Below are positions 42,595 to 51,642 of a DNA stretch of 64,000 bases, one piece after another (the first letter of the stretch is position 1; each line of letters begins with the position of its first letter). The stretch lies in NCBI GenBank assembly GCA_016712345.1, contig JADJRH010000001.1, forward strand, positions 2,728,001 through 2,792,000, read 5' to 3'. The translations under genes and the position numbers were made by a program. The notes beneath the pieces were generated by a model. It ran no database searches and was not told the origin of the DNA. It saw only the letters and a list, made by a program, of their open reading frames with translations. The stretch is from Polyangiaceae bacterium. GTDB taxonomy: Bacteria; Myxococcota_A; Polyangia; Polyangiales; Polyangiaceae.

Positions 42595-45500
42595 CTACTT
42601 TTCTTTGCAGGCGTCGTCGGGGGCCCACACCGAGTCTTCGGGGGGTTGGGGGGAGAGTGGAACCACTTTGAGGCTCGTTCTGCAGACGCGAAAATTGGAG
42701 AGTTTACCCGCCAGAGAAAAAATGGATTGTCTGTTGGTTTTGGGGCTTTGGTAGAGGAGGATGGTGCCGTCTTGCGCGGCGGTGAGCACTTGATTTGAGC
42801 CGATGGTGAGGAGGGCGTTGGCGCCGCGGAGGGTGCCGTCGGTTCGGTAGGGAATCCATGTATCTATCAGGGCGCCGGTGGCCACATCCCATACTCGAAC
42901 GGTGTTGTCTCCCGCGGAGTAGAGTTGTTCACCGTCCGAGGAGAAGGCTACGTCCATGACACCTTCGGTGTGGCCTGTATAGGTTTTAATGGGTTGACCT
43001 GTGGAGGCTTGCCAGGTGCGAACGGTTCCGTCGAGGGAAGCGGTGGCGATGAGTTGACCGTTGGGTGAGTACACAACGGCGTTGATCTGTTGTTCGTGCC
43101 CTTCAAGGCGGCGGACAAGGGCGCCTGTGCCGGTGTCAAACACGCGGGCTTGTTGGTCGGCGGCGATTGTCAGGGTGGAGTCATCGGGGGAGAAAACGGC
43201 GGCGGTGACCCAACCTTCGGCCCCTGTGAGAACTTTGGGTTCACTGGCACCTTCCATTTCCCAAATGCGGGCGGTTCCATCCCACGAGGCGGAGGCGAGG
43301 AGGTGTCCTTTTTGAGAAAAGGTGAGGCGGGCGACTTTTTTGTTGTGGCCGCTGAGGGCTTTTTTCTGCGCGCCGGTGGTGCTGTCCCATACTGTGACGG
43401 GGCCTTCAATGGCGGCGGTGGCAACAAGCTTCCCATCGGGAGAAAAGGCGGCGGCGCTGGCCCCACTGCCTTCGGTGGTGAGGGTAAACTTGACAGTTCC
43501 CGACGTAGCATCCCAAATGCGAGATGGGGTGTCCATGGAGCCTGTGACGGCGACCTTCCCATTTGGGGATAGAGCCATAGCGGAGACGGGGCCTTTGTGA
43601 TCTCCCAACACGGCGAGGGCGGCGCCGGTTTGGACATTCCACACGCGGGCCGTTTTGTCGCCGGATGCGGAGAGGAAAATGGTGCCGTCGGCGGAGGCGG
43701 CGAGGCGTTCTACACTCTTTGTGTGACCGTCAAAAATCCGAACATACGGTCCGTCGGCGATATCCCATATTCGAGCTGTGCGGTCGTCTGAAGCGGTGAT
43801 GACTGTGCGGTCGTCGGCAAAGGTGAGGTCTAACAAGCCTTCTTTGTGGCCTTTTAATACCTCAATGGAAGCGCCTGTTTGACTGTCCCATACCGATGCT
43901 GTGTGGTCGAGTGCGGCGGCGGCAACGCGCGACCCGTTGGGGGAGAAAGCGACGGTTTCAATTTGGGAAGAGTGGGCCGAGCACGAGTGAAGGACGGCAG
44001 CGGTTTGACTATTGACAATGCGGACAACGCCGTCTTTGGAACCCACGGCAAACGTGGAGCCGTCGGGAGAAAAAGCGATGGCGTGGAAGCTTGTGACCTT
44101 ACCATACCCCAGCGATTCAGGTGCGAGTTTGGCCAACTCTTTGCCCGATTGCGCTTCCCAAATGCGGGCGGTTCCGTCGGTGGAGGCCGTGGCAATGTGG
44201 TCGCCCGATTTGGAAAACACGGCTTCTAGAACGTTGCGTTCGTGGCCTTCAAGCGTTGCGACGAGGGCGGCTTTGGTGGTGTCAAACACGCGAACGGTTT
44301 TTCCAGATCGCACCAAGACAAGTTTGCCATTGGTAGAAAACGAGCCTTCTTGAACATCGGAAGGGTCGCCGAGGCCGGCGATTTTGGCACCCGTTTGAAC
44401 ATTCCACAACGTGGCGCCTGTTTTGTCGGCGCAGGTGAGGAGGAGTTGACCGTCGGGCGAAAAGGTGGCGGAGTTGACTGTGGAGTCGAATTTGAGGGCG
44501 TGGACTTCTTTGCCACCTTCCACATTCCAGATTCGAGCAAAGCCGGCATCTGCTTTGATGGTGCCGTTGGTTGTGGAGAGCATTTTCCCATCAGGGGAGT
44601 AGGCAACGGAGAGGATAGGTTCGGTTCCTTCGAGCGTTTTTAGAAGGGCGCCCGTGGCGATGTTCCAGATTTTGACTGTTCCATCCCGAGAGGCGGTGGC
44701 GACGTTTTGTTTGTCAGGTGAGACAACGACGCGCATGAGGCCCCAGGCGTGACCTGACAAAACGCGAGCGGCGGCACCCGCTCGGGCGAGCCTTTCCATG
44801 TCGAGGGAAACAAGGGTATTGCCCGTTTCTTTTTCTGCGGTTTCAAGGGCCGATGCGGCGCGGAGGAGAGCGAGCGCTTCACCCACTTTACCGGCGGGTT
44901 CTTGGTTGCGCGCTTCGGAGACGAGGCCGCGCACTTCAGCTCTCGCTTTTTGATGTTCGGTTTCTACCCTGGCGTCTTCGGCGGCGCGCCATTGGAAAAA
45001 CATGAATGTGGCAAAAGCGCCGGTCGCGACAAACGCACCGGCTGTCAGACCGCGGCGGAGGCGCGTACCCTTTCGTTCGTCGGCTTCACTCGCTTCAACG
45101 AAGGCGGATTCTTCAGCTGTCAGGCGGTCAGTCGCGCGCTTTCTGAATCGGCGGAGGTCGTCGAGCGCATCACCCCTCCACAATAGGCCGCGGGGGCGTT
45201 TGCGGGTTTCCCACTCTTTTGCGGCTTGACGAAGGGCGTGGGTTAACCGTTGACCTTCCACATCTTCGTCGAGCCAACCGGAGAGGGTAGACCAGTGGCG
45301 AATGAGGGCTTCGTGAACAATTTCTACCCGCGTTTCACCGCCTGAATCGGCTTCACCCACGGTGAGAAGGCGAGCTTCTGTCAGGCGGTCGACAACGAAC
45401 GTTGCATCTTCGGGTTGAGCGGATGTTTCAAGCAGTTCACGTTTGCCGAGGACGGCGCGGGTGCGTTCAGCCGTGACGAGGCGAAGAAGGAGGCCGCGGC

Positions 45501-47337
45501 AGGCTTTTTGTTGGGCAGGGGAGAGCCCGGTGTACACATTGTCGGCATGGGCGGCGAGGGCTCCTTCCACCCCGCCGAGGGCGCGGTAAGCATCCCATGT
45601 GAGGCGTTTCCAGGTTCGGTCGCGAACTTCCCACAGTCGGTCGGCACAAAACTGGAGTAGAGCGAGGGCTGCGGGTTCTGTGGCCACCGTATCTACCATG
45701 GTGGTGATGAGTTGTTCGTCTTCAAACGAGTAGCCAAATTGTTTGGCGGGTAGATACAAAGTTCTGGCGAGGGCATCTCTGTCAGGTGTGGTGACAACTT
45801 CAACCACTTGACTGTATAAACCTCGGAGGGGAGGTACGGTGGCAATGCGGCCGAAAAAGTCTTCTCGAACGCTCAATACAACGCGGCTTGGTGCGTCGGG
45901 TGAAGCGGCTGCCGAAGCCAATGCTTTTGCGAATGCCAGGCGCTCTTTGTCGTCGTGGCATAGGGTTAACATTTCTTCGGCTTGGTCGATAATAATGGCC
46001 ATTTTGGGGGTGGTCAGTTCACCCGCAATGCGAAACACTTTTCCAATGGAGGGAGATTGCGAAGATGCGGGGGCGGCGTTTTGTGACCAATCGGCAATGA
46101 GTGCGCCCAAAGAGGCGGGGTTTTCATTAAGTTTTGCAAGGAGGTCATTGCTTGAATGGTAATGGCTCATGCTTTCGGCGAGCTTTGTGGCCAATGCCTC
46201 CAATGGTTTTGTTCCGGGGCGAATGAGCGCCACCGCGTAATCGGCGAGTGTGGGTAATGCGCCCGCGCGCAATAACGACGTTTTGCCACTTCCACTGGGG
46301 CCGGTCACCGTAACGAATGGATGGCGGCGAATGCGATTGGCCAATGCCTCGGTGAGTTCTTCGCGCCCGAAAAACAGGGCTGCGTGTTCAGGGCCAAAAC
46401 TGGAAAGTCCACGAAAGGGCCGTTCTACCCCGCCGATTTCGGGATTTTCAGGCGGCGCTTCTTGGTCGTCGAGGGCTTTTGAGAGAGCACTCCACGCTTC
46501 GGTTTCGCGGTGTTCTGCCATGGATGGCAATGCGACGAACACGGCGCCTTTTTTGGAGCCGCCGTCGAGGACAAACACTTCTTCGACCGCTTCAGGGCTT
46601 GGGCGGCGGACCAATACCAACGGGTGCAATGCGAGGAGCGGTTTGTCTTCAGCATCGACGATCAGCGCTTCACCCGGTGCAACGTGTACACCTGCGGGAA
46701 GTTCGATACGGCGCCATTTTCCGCGCGCGGGCGTATCACCCATGAGGAGCCACGCGCCTTGGAGTTCATCGTCGGAGGGCGGTTTTGCCAGGGGAACAAC
46801 GAGGCGCGCTTTGGCCCATATAGGTTCGAGCAATGCGAGCACTTTGGCAAGTTGAGGAACGCGCCGATCTAAGATTTCAACGATCGCGGCTTTGGTTCCC
46901 GATGCGCCGTGCGCGACCGTTTCGGATTTGCGCATGGCAAGCAGCTCATCAATGAGCTTTGGAAATTCAGATTTTTTGGCGTGAATGAGCGTGACGAGAT
47001 CGGCCAGCGGATACGAACCGGGGGCTTGTGCCCAGGGTCGCAACATCTCGCGAATGATGGCAAACCATTGACCATCGGTGAGGCCGCGGCTGCGCAGGCT
47101 GCGGATGAGTTCTGGAATTTGTGCGGACTCGGTGCCCGGGCCTTTGCCGAATTGAATGCGCGCGGCAAGAACGAGTGCGGATACCGTTCGAAGCGCGGCG
47201 CGAAATACTTCAACGACGCGATCGCGTTGTTCAAACGCGCTGTCGGCTGAAACCAAGGCCGATGTTGCGTCGGCAATGGGAAGCGGATGGCTGGACAAAA
47301 CGCGTTCTGCAAGATCGGCGGGGAGTTGGCCGGGCAC
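42595..47337 (-). CDS. nSTAND NTPase with transmembrane helix and C-terminal WD40 propeller repeats
   Basis: About 1580 residues. The N-terminal 300 residues are a helical region plus a domain rich in beta strands (RRIELPAGVHVAPGEALIVD, in part), not recognised. A STAND-type NTPase starts at FRGLSSFGPEHAALFFGR with Walker A VTGPSGSGKTSLLRAG (about 346) and Walker B MAIIIDQAEEML, then VVLSVREDFFG. A single transmembrane helix (LTAGAFVATGAFATFMFF) lies near 765. The rest is about 14 WD40 repeats (GHxxxVxxxxFSPDG ... ARIWD), enough for two propellers. Such proteins are signalling switches in multicellular bacteria. Start uncertain: GTG 47337 (VPGQLPADLAERVL) chosen; longer frames run into the divergent gene. 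Confidence 0.85.
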   Translation of the reverse strand: MPGQLPADLAERVLSSHPLPIADATSALVSADSAFEQRDRVVEVFRAALRTVSALVLAARIQFGKGPGTESAQIPELIRSLRSRGLTDGQWFAIIREMLRPWAQAPGSYPLADLVTLIHAKKSEFPKLIDELLAMRKSETVAHGASGTKAAIVEILDRRVPQLAKVLALLEPIWAKARLVVPLAKPPSDDELQGAWLLMGDTPARGKWRRIELPAGVHVAPGEALIVDAEDKPLLALHPLVLVRRPSPEAVEEVFVLDGGSKKGAVFVALPSMAEHRETEAWSALSKALDDQEAPPENPEIGGVERPFRGLSSFGPEHAALFFGREELTEALANRIRRHPFVTVTGPSGSGKTSLLRAGALPTLADYAVALIRPGTKPLEALATKLAESMSHYHSSNDLLAKLNENPASLGALIADWSQNAAPASSQSPSIGKVFRIAGELTTPKMAIIIDQAEEMLTLCHDDKERLAFAKALASAAASPDAPSRVVLSVREDFFGRIATVPPLRGLYSQVVEVVTTPDRDALARTLYLPAKQFGYSFEDEQLITTMVDTVATEPAALALLQFCADRLWEVRDRTWKRLTWDAYRALGGVEGALAAHADNVYTGLSPAQQKACRGLLLRLVTAERTRAVLGKRELLETSAQPEDATFVVDRLTEARLLTVGEADSGGETRVEIVHEALIRHWSTLSGWLDEDVEGQRLTHALRQAAKEWETRKRPRGLLWRGDALDDLRRFRKRATDRLTAEESAFVEASEADERKGTRLRRGLTAGAFVATGAFATFMFFQWRAAEDARVETEHQKARAEVRGLVSEARNQEPAGKVGEALALLRAASALETAEKETGNTLVSLDMERLARAGAAARVLSGHAWGLMRVVVSPDKQNVATASRDGTVKIWNIATGALLKTLEGTEPILSVAYSPDGKMLSTTNGTIKADAGFARIWNVEGGKEVHALKFDSTVNSATFSPDGQLLLTCADKTGATLWNVQTGAKIAGLGDPSDVQEGSFSTNGKLVLVRSGKTVRVFDTTKAALVATLEGHERNVLEAVFSKSGDHIATASTDGTARIWEAQSGKELAKLAPESLGYGKVTSFHAIAFSPDGSTFAVGSKDGVVRIVNSQTAAVLHSCSAHSSQIETVAFSPNGSRVAAAALDHTASVWDSQTGASIEVLKGHKEGLLDLTFADDRTVITASDDRTARIWDIADGPYVRIFDGHTKSVERLAASADGTIFLSASGDKTARVWNVQTGAALAVLGDHKGPVSAMALSPNGKVAVTGSMDTPSRIWDATSGTVKFTLTTEGSGASAAAFSPDGKLVATAAIEGPVTVWDSTTGAQKKALSGHNKKVARLTFSQKGHLLASASWDGTARIWEMEGASEPKVLTGAEGWVTAAVFSPDDSTLTIAADQQARVFDTGTGALVRRLEGHEQQINAVVYSPNGQLIATASLDGTVRTWQASTGQPIKTYTGHTEGVMDVAFSSDGEQLYSAGDNTVRVWDVATGALIDTWIPYRTDGTLRGANALLTIGSNQVLTAAQDGTILLYQSPKTNRQSIFSLAGKLSNFRVCRTSLKVVPLSPQPPEDSVWAPDDACKEK

Positions 47338-47608
47338 GTGCGGAGCATAAGCGCGGTTTGGGTTTGCGGCGCAAGTGACAAACGATGAACGGAACGTGCG
47401 CGATTGGCGAAACTCCGTGTTGGTGCAAATGTGTACACAATGATGCGGGATGGAGCGGTCGGTGAGTGGAATACGAGCGTAAACGTTGGGAAGTGAAAGC
47501 GTTGCCCCGATCGCCAGGCGATCGTTGACGAGCCCGGCAAAAGGTCGATACCATTTCACATTGGCCTTTGGTTTGCGCCTTAACCGTTGGCTCGGAAGGA
47601 ACACGAGC

Positions 47609-50600
47609 ATGAGATCTCGCGCTCTTCGACTTCTCACCGCAGCACTCGTTGCCGGCTCGTTCACTGTGTTGGCGGAGTCGGCCATGGCGGCTGTTCCGCA
47701 CACGATCACGAATCAGGGACGCTTGTTCGACGCCGAGAATGAACCTGTCGAGGGGCAGCTCGATGTGGTGTTTGCCATCTACGATGCGCCGGATGCGACC
47801 ACTCCGATTTGGACGGAGACTCACTCTGTTATTTTCGATGCGGGTTATTATTCGGTATCGCTTGGGAGTGTGACGCCGTTTGGTGAAGGCGTGTTCGACG
47901 GTTCGCTGCGTTATTTTGGCATTACCATTGGCGATGAGCCGGAGTTATTGCCGAGGTCGGTTGTTCAAAGCGTGCCTTATGCGATCTTGGCTGAAGATGT
48001 GAATGGCGATATCCATCCCAACAGCGTTACGATTAATGGGACAGAGGTCATTAACGAAAATGGGGAATGGGTAGGTCCAACAACGGGGTTAATCGGGCCA
48101 ACGGGTCCGGGTGGTATCGTCGGGCCCACCGGGCCTGCGGGTGCTCAGGGCGATCCGGGCATGCCTGGTCAAATGGGTCCAACAGGGCCAATGGGTCCAC
48201 CTGGAACGGTGGGGTTGATAGGGCCTACCGGTCCGACCGGATCTGACGGTCCAATGGGAGCGCTGGGGCCAACGGGTCCGGCGGGTCCGCAGGGTCCAAT
48301 GGGAGCGCTGGGGCCAACGGGTCCGGCAGGTCCGCAGGGTCCAATGGGTATCGTCGGCCCAACTGGGGCGACGGGTGCGACCGGAGCGCTAGGCCCGACG
48401 GGTCCGATGGGTGCGACCGGAGCGTTAGGTCCGACGGGTCCGCAAGGTCCGCAAGGGGTGATGGGTCCAACGGGAGCTGACGGAGCAGTAGGTCCGACAG
48501 GTCCAACGGGTGCAACCGGAGCGTTAGGCCCGACGGGTCCGCAAGGTCCGCAAGGGGTGATGGGGCCGACAGGAGCCGACGGAGCAGTAGGTCCAACGGG
48601 TCCGATGGGTGCGACCGGAGCGTTAGGCCCGACGGGTCCGATGGGTGCAACCGGAGCGGTAGGTCCGACGGGTCCGATGGGTGCGACCGGAGCGTTGGGT
48701 CCGACGGGTCCGATGGGTGCGACCGGAGCGTTAGGTCCGACGGGTCCGCAAGGTCCGCAAGGGGTGATGGGTCCAACAGGAGCTGACGGAGCAGTAGGTC
48801 CAACGGGTCCGATGGGTGCGACCGGAGCGTTAGGCCCGACGGGTCCGATGGGTGCAACCGGAGCGGTAGGTCCGACGGGTCCGATGGGTGCGACCGGAGC
48901 GTTAGGTCCGACGGGTCCGCAAGGTCCGCAAGGGGTGATGGGTCCAACAGGAGCTGACGGAGCAGTAGGTCCAACGGGTCCGATGGGTGCGACCGGAGCG
49001 TTAGGCCCGACGGGTCCGCAAGGTCCGCAAGGGGTGATGGGTCCGACAGGAGCTGACGGAGCAGTAGGCCCGACGGGTCCGATGGGTGCGACCGGAGCGT
49101 TGGGTCCGACGGGTCCGCAAGGTCCGCAAGGAGTGATGGGGCCGACAGGAGCTGACGGAGCAGTAGGTCCGACAGGTCCGATGGGTGCGACCGGAGCGTT
49201 AGGCCCGACGGGTCCGATGGGTGCGACCGGAGCGTTAGGTCCGACGGGTCCGCAAGGTCCGCAAGGGGTGATGGGTCCAACGGGAGCTGACGGAGCAGTA
49301 GGTCCGACGGGTCCGATGGGTGCGACCGGAGCGTTAGGTCCGACGGGTCCGCAAGGTCCGCAAGGGGTGATGGGGCCGACAGGAGCTGACGGAGCAGTAG
49401 GTCCGACAGGTCCAATGGGTGCAACCGGAGCGTTAGGTCCGACGGGTCCGCAAGGTCTGCAAGGGGTGATGGGGCCGACAGGAGCTGACGGAGCAGTAGG
49501 TCCGACAGGTCCGATGGGTGCAACCGGAGCGTTAGGTCCAACAGGTCCAACCGGCGCAACGGGAGCAACCGGAGCGGTAGGTCCGACGGGTCCAACCGGT
49601 GCAACGGGAGCGACAGGAGCGACAGGAGCGGTAGGCCCGACAGGTCCAACCGGTGCAACGGGTGCAACCGGAGCGGTAGGTCCAACAGGTCCAACCGGCG
49701 CAACGGGTGCAACCGGAGCGGTAGGTCCAACAGGTCCAACTGGCGCAACGGGAGCAACCGGAGCGGTAGGTCCAACAGGTCCAACCGGCGCAACCGGCGC
49801 AACGGGTGCAACCGGCGCTGCGGGTGCGGTAGGTCCAACAGGGCCTCAGGGTCCGGCGGGGTCGGCCAATATCAACGGCACCACGAACACCGTTATCAAG
49901 TTTACGTCGGCCACTACAGGCGGAAACTCGTCGATTACCGACGACGGCACAACAGTCACCACCACCGGCCAACTCGATGTATCCGGGGGCGCTGGGACTG
50001 TATACAATACCGCTCCGATTGAAGTTAGAACGACCAATACGCCGCGCATATCCTTCCATTGGCCTGGAGTCGTGGCCTCGCAGCTTGGTATGGATTCGGC
50101 CGGTGTGGTTCGCACATACAATAACCCGGGTACCGGTTATGAGCAGTTTGCGGCATCGAACATGTACGCAAACGGTTTTGTGTCCATTAACTCGGCGTCG
50201 GACGCCGCAGGTAATCTGCGTTTCCAGGCGGCCAATCCGTATATCGTTTCATCGTCGTATGCGGTTATCCCGGGCGGCGCGTACTTTAATTCGGGCACCG
50301 TTTATTTTGAAGCGCAGGCCCAATTCCGCGGCGGTATTCATAACGATTCCGGCGCCGCATTAACAATTGCGGGTGGCACCTCCGGCATTAACTACTTCCC
50401 GGGGGTCATTGGCGTGGGCACGGCCAGCCCGGCCGAGCAAGTGCACGCCACCGGGAACATTCGCGCCGACGGCATTGTGTATTGGGGTAATGGACTAACC
50501 CGCACCGAAACGAAAAACGACGCCAATGCCCCGGGTTCACGGAGCGGCTTTTTTGAGACGTCCGGGCCGGTTAACTTCTATCCCGGATCGTCGAGTTGGC

Positions 50601-51112
50601 AACATTTGATTGATGTTCGCCATAGCAATGGCGGTAATAACTATGCTTTCCAGATTGCCGGCGGGTTTTTTGACCAAGACTTTTGGTATCGAAAAACCAA
50701 TAACAGCGGCACCACCACGTGGCTTCAATTGATTGGTGCCGGCCCGCGCAATTGCACGGCGCCGTTTAACAGCATTGGGGCCACAACCACGGCCACGGCG
50801 GGTGGCATTACGAGGTCAAACACCGTTTGCGGAACAGTGTTCTTTGCGGGTCAGAATTTTAACAACGCCCAGAACGTGTGTATGGCACTCGGCGGTCACA
50901 TTCCCACGTACAATGAAGTGTATCGCTTGGCGCAGGGAAACGGGCTCATTCCAAACGTGTTATTAAACGGCGATTGGATTGGCAATCGCGCCAACGATGA
51001 CCTCGCTTATTGTGTTAACAACCAGGGCGACATCAACAACTTTGAAGGGCATTGCAATAAGAACGACGTGCGCGCGTTCCGGTGTGTCCAGTCGTCGGGA
51101 TACAATGAGTAA
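47609..51112 (+). CDS. Collagen-like (Gly-X-Y) secreted protein with C-terminal lectin-like domain
   Basis: 1167 residues. Sec signal peptide ending SAMA; about 30-150 a globular domain (TITNQGRLFDAENEPVEGQL in part; LLPRSVVQSVPYAILAEDV) common on bacterial fibre proteins; about 155-750 uninterrupted Gly-X-Y triplets (GPTGPMGATGAL type); then a large domain with tail-fibre-like wording (GVIGVGTASPAEQVHATGNI) and a Cys-containing end (NAQNVCMALGGHIPTYNEVY; CVNNQGDINNFEGHC) resembling a C-type-lectin-like tip. It is probably a trimeric surface fibre. ATG 47609 has AAGGA 8 bases upstream; the upstream part of the open frame overlaps nothing useful. It shares an 8-base overlap with the next gene. 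Confidence 0.9.
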   Translation: MRSRALRLLTAALVAGSFTVLAESAMAAVPHTITNQGRLFDAENEPVEGQLDVVFAIYDAPDATTPIWTETHSVIFDAGYYSVSLGSVTPFGEGVFDGSLRYFGITIGDEPELLPRSVVQSVPYAILAEDVNGDIHPNSVTINGTEVINENGEWVGPTTGLIGPTGPGGIVGPTGPAGAQGDPGMPGQMGPTGPMGPPGTVGLIGPTGPTGSDGPMGALGPTGPAGPQGPMGALGPTGPAGPQGPMGIVGPTGATGATGALGPTGPMGATGALGPTGPQGPQGVMGPTGADGAVGPTGPTGATGALGPTGPQGPQGVMGPTGADGAVGPTGPMGATGALGPTGPMGATGAVGPTGPMGATGALGPTGPMGATGALGPTGPQGPQGVMGPTGADGAVGPTGPMGATGALGPTGPMGATGAVGPTGPMGATGALGPTGPQGPQGVMGPTGADGAVGPTGPMGATGALGPTGPQGPQGVMGPTGADGAVGPTGPMGATGALGPTGPQGPQGVMGPTGADGAVGPTGPMGATGALGPTGPMGATGALGPTGPQGPQGVMGPTGADGAVGPTGPMGATGALGPTGPQGPQGVMGPTGADGAVGPTGPMGATGALGPTGPQGLQGVMGPTGADGAVGPTGPMGATGALGPTGPTGATGATGAVGPTGPTGATGATGATGAVGPTGPTGATGATGAVGPTGPTGATGATGAVGPTGPTGATGATGAVGPTGPTGATGATGATGAAGAVGPTGPQGPAGSANINGTTNTVIKFTSATTGGNSSITDDGTTVTTTGQLDVSGGAGTVYNTAPIEVRTTNTPRISFHWPGVVASQLGMDSAGVVRTYNNPGTGYEQFAASNMYANGFVSINSASDAAGNLRFQAANPYIVSSSYAVIPGGAYFNSGTVYFEAQAQFRGGIHNDSGAALTIAGGTSGINYFPGVIGVGTASPAEQVHATGNIRADGIVYWGNGLTRTETKNDANAPGSRSGFFETSGPVNFYPGSSSWQHLIDVRHSNGGNNYAFQIAGGFFDQDFWYRKTNNSGTTTWLQLIGAGPRNCTAPFNSIGATTTATAGGITRSNTVCGTVFFAGQNFNNAQNVCMALGGHIPTYNEVYRLAQGNGLIPNVLLNGDWIGNRANDDLAYCVNNQGDINNFEGHCNKNDVRAFRCVQSSGYNE
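48072..49860. repeat. Tandem repeats encoding Gly-X-Y triplets, 99-bp higher-order unit
   Basis: The recurring 33-residue unit is GPTGPQGPQGVM + GPTGADGAVGPTGPMGATGAL, i.e. 99 bp, with shorter GPTGPTGATGATGAV units near the 3' end. The repeats are nearly identical at DNA level, so unequal exchange and assembly collapse are both possible. Confidence 0.85.
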
Positions 51113-51602
51113 ACAACTCGACCCAAAACAGCGCCGTGCCATTTGGGCGGCGTTGGCTGTTGTGCCGATCGTGGCAATTGGGGTCGTTTATTTCGCGCGT
51201 CGCGACACAGTTTCGGCTGAAAAGCCCGCCGAGATTGCGGCGGCCGACTCTCCACAACGGATGTTGCAATTGCCGGTTCAACCATCTGGCGCCGCGCCGA
51301 AACCCCAGAGTCGCGCTGTGGGGCAGCCGGCCCCGGAAAGCGATTCCGCCGAAGAAGGCGAGTTGAACGAACCAGCGGAGTTGAGTGAAGCAGCGGAGTT
51401 GGCAGCGCCGGATCAAATGCCATTGCCGGCAACTCCGCTGTTGGAAGTTGCGCTTGCCCCACGCGCTCCGGTGACTTCAGAACCGCTTGTTCCCCCGGTG
51501 ATTGAGTTAAAAGCGGAGTTTGCAACTCGAACATCGACGACGAATGCCCCGCTTGTTCCGCCTCTGGTGGAGATCAAAAGCGAAGTGAAACCACGCCGGT
51601 GA
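51105..51602 (+). CDS. Single-pass membrane protein with acidic/Pro-rich exposed part
   Basis: 165 residues. MSKQLDPKQRRAIWAALAVV then PIVAIGVVYFARRD forms one N-terminal membrane helix with positive flanks (N-in). The rest is Pro/Ala/Glu-rich, low complexity, with two similar tails (SEPLVPPVIELKAEF and NAPLVPPLVEIKSEV). The ATG overlaps the collagen gene's stop (ATGAGTAA), so the two are translationally coupled and the protein may help anchor or export the fibre. Not a recognised family. Confidence 0.75.
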   Translation: MSKQLDPKQRRAIWAALAVVPIVAIGVVYFARRDTVSAEKPAEIAAADSPQRMLQLPVQPSGAAPKPQSRAVGQPAPESDSAEEGELNEPAELSEAAELAAPDQMPLPATPLLEVALAPRAPVTSEPLVPPVIELKAEFATRTSTTNAPLVPPLVEIKSEVKPRR

Positions 51603-51642
51603 AGCATTATTGGGGGCGAGATATTGAGTGAGCGAGCTTCTC

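Noticed and set aside
48225..49838. 537-codon minus-strand open frame through the collagen repeat
   Set aside because: It is a by-product of the Gly-X-Y triplet pattern, Leu/Asp/Pro-monotonous, with no start signal.
48072..49860. CRISPR or prophage tail fibre
   Set aside because: Repeats are in-frame Gly-X-Y codons of a secreted protein; no phage structural genes are nearby.
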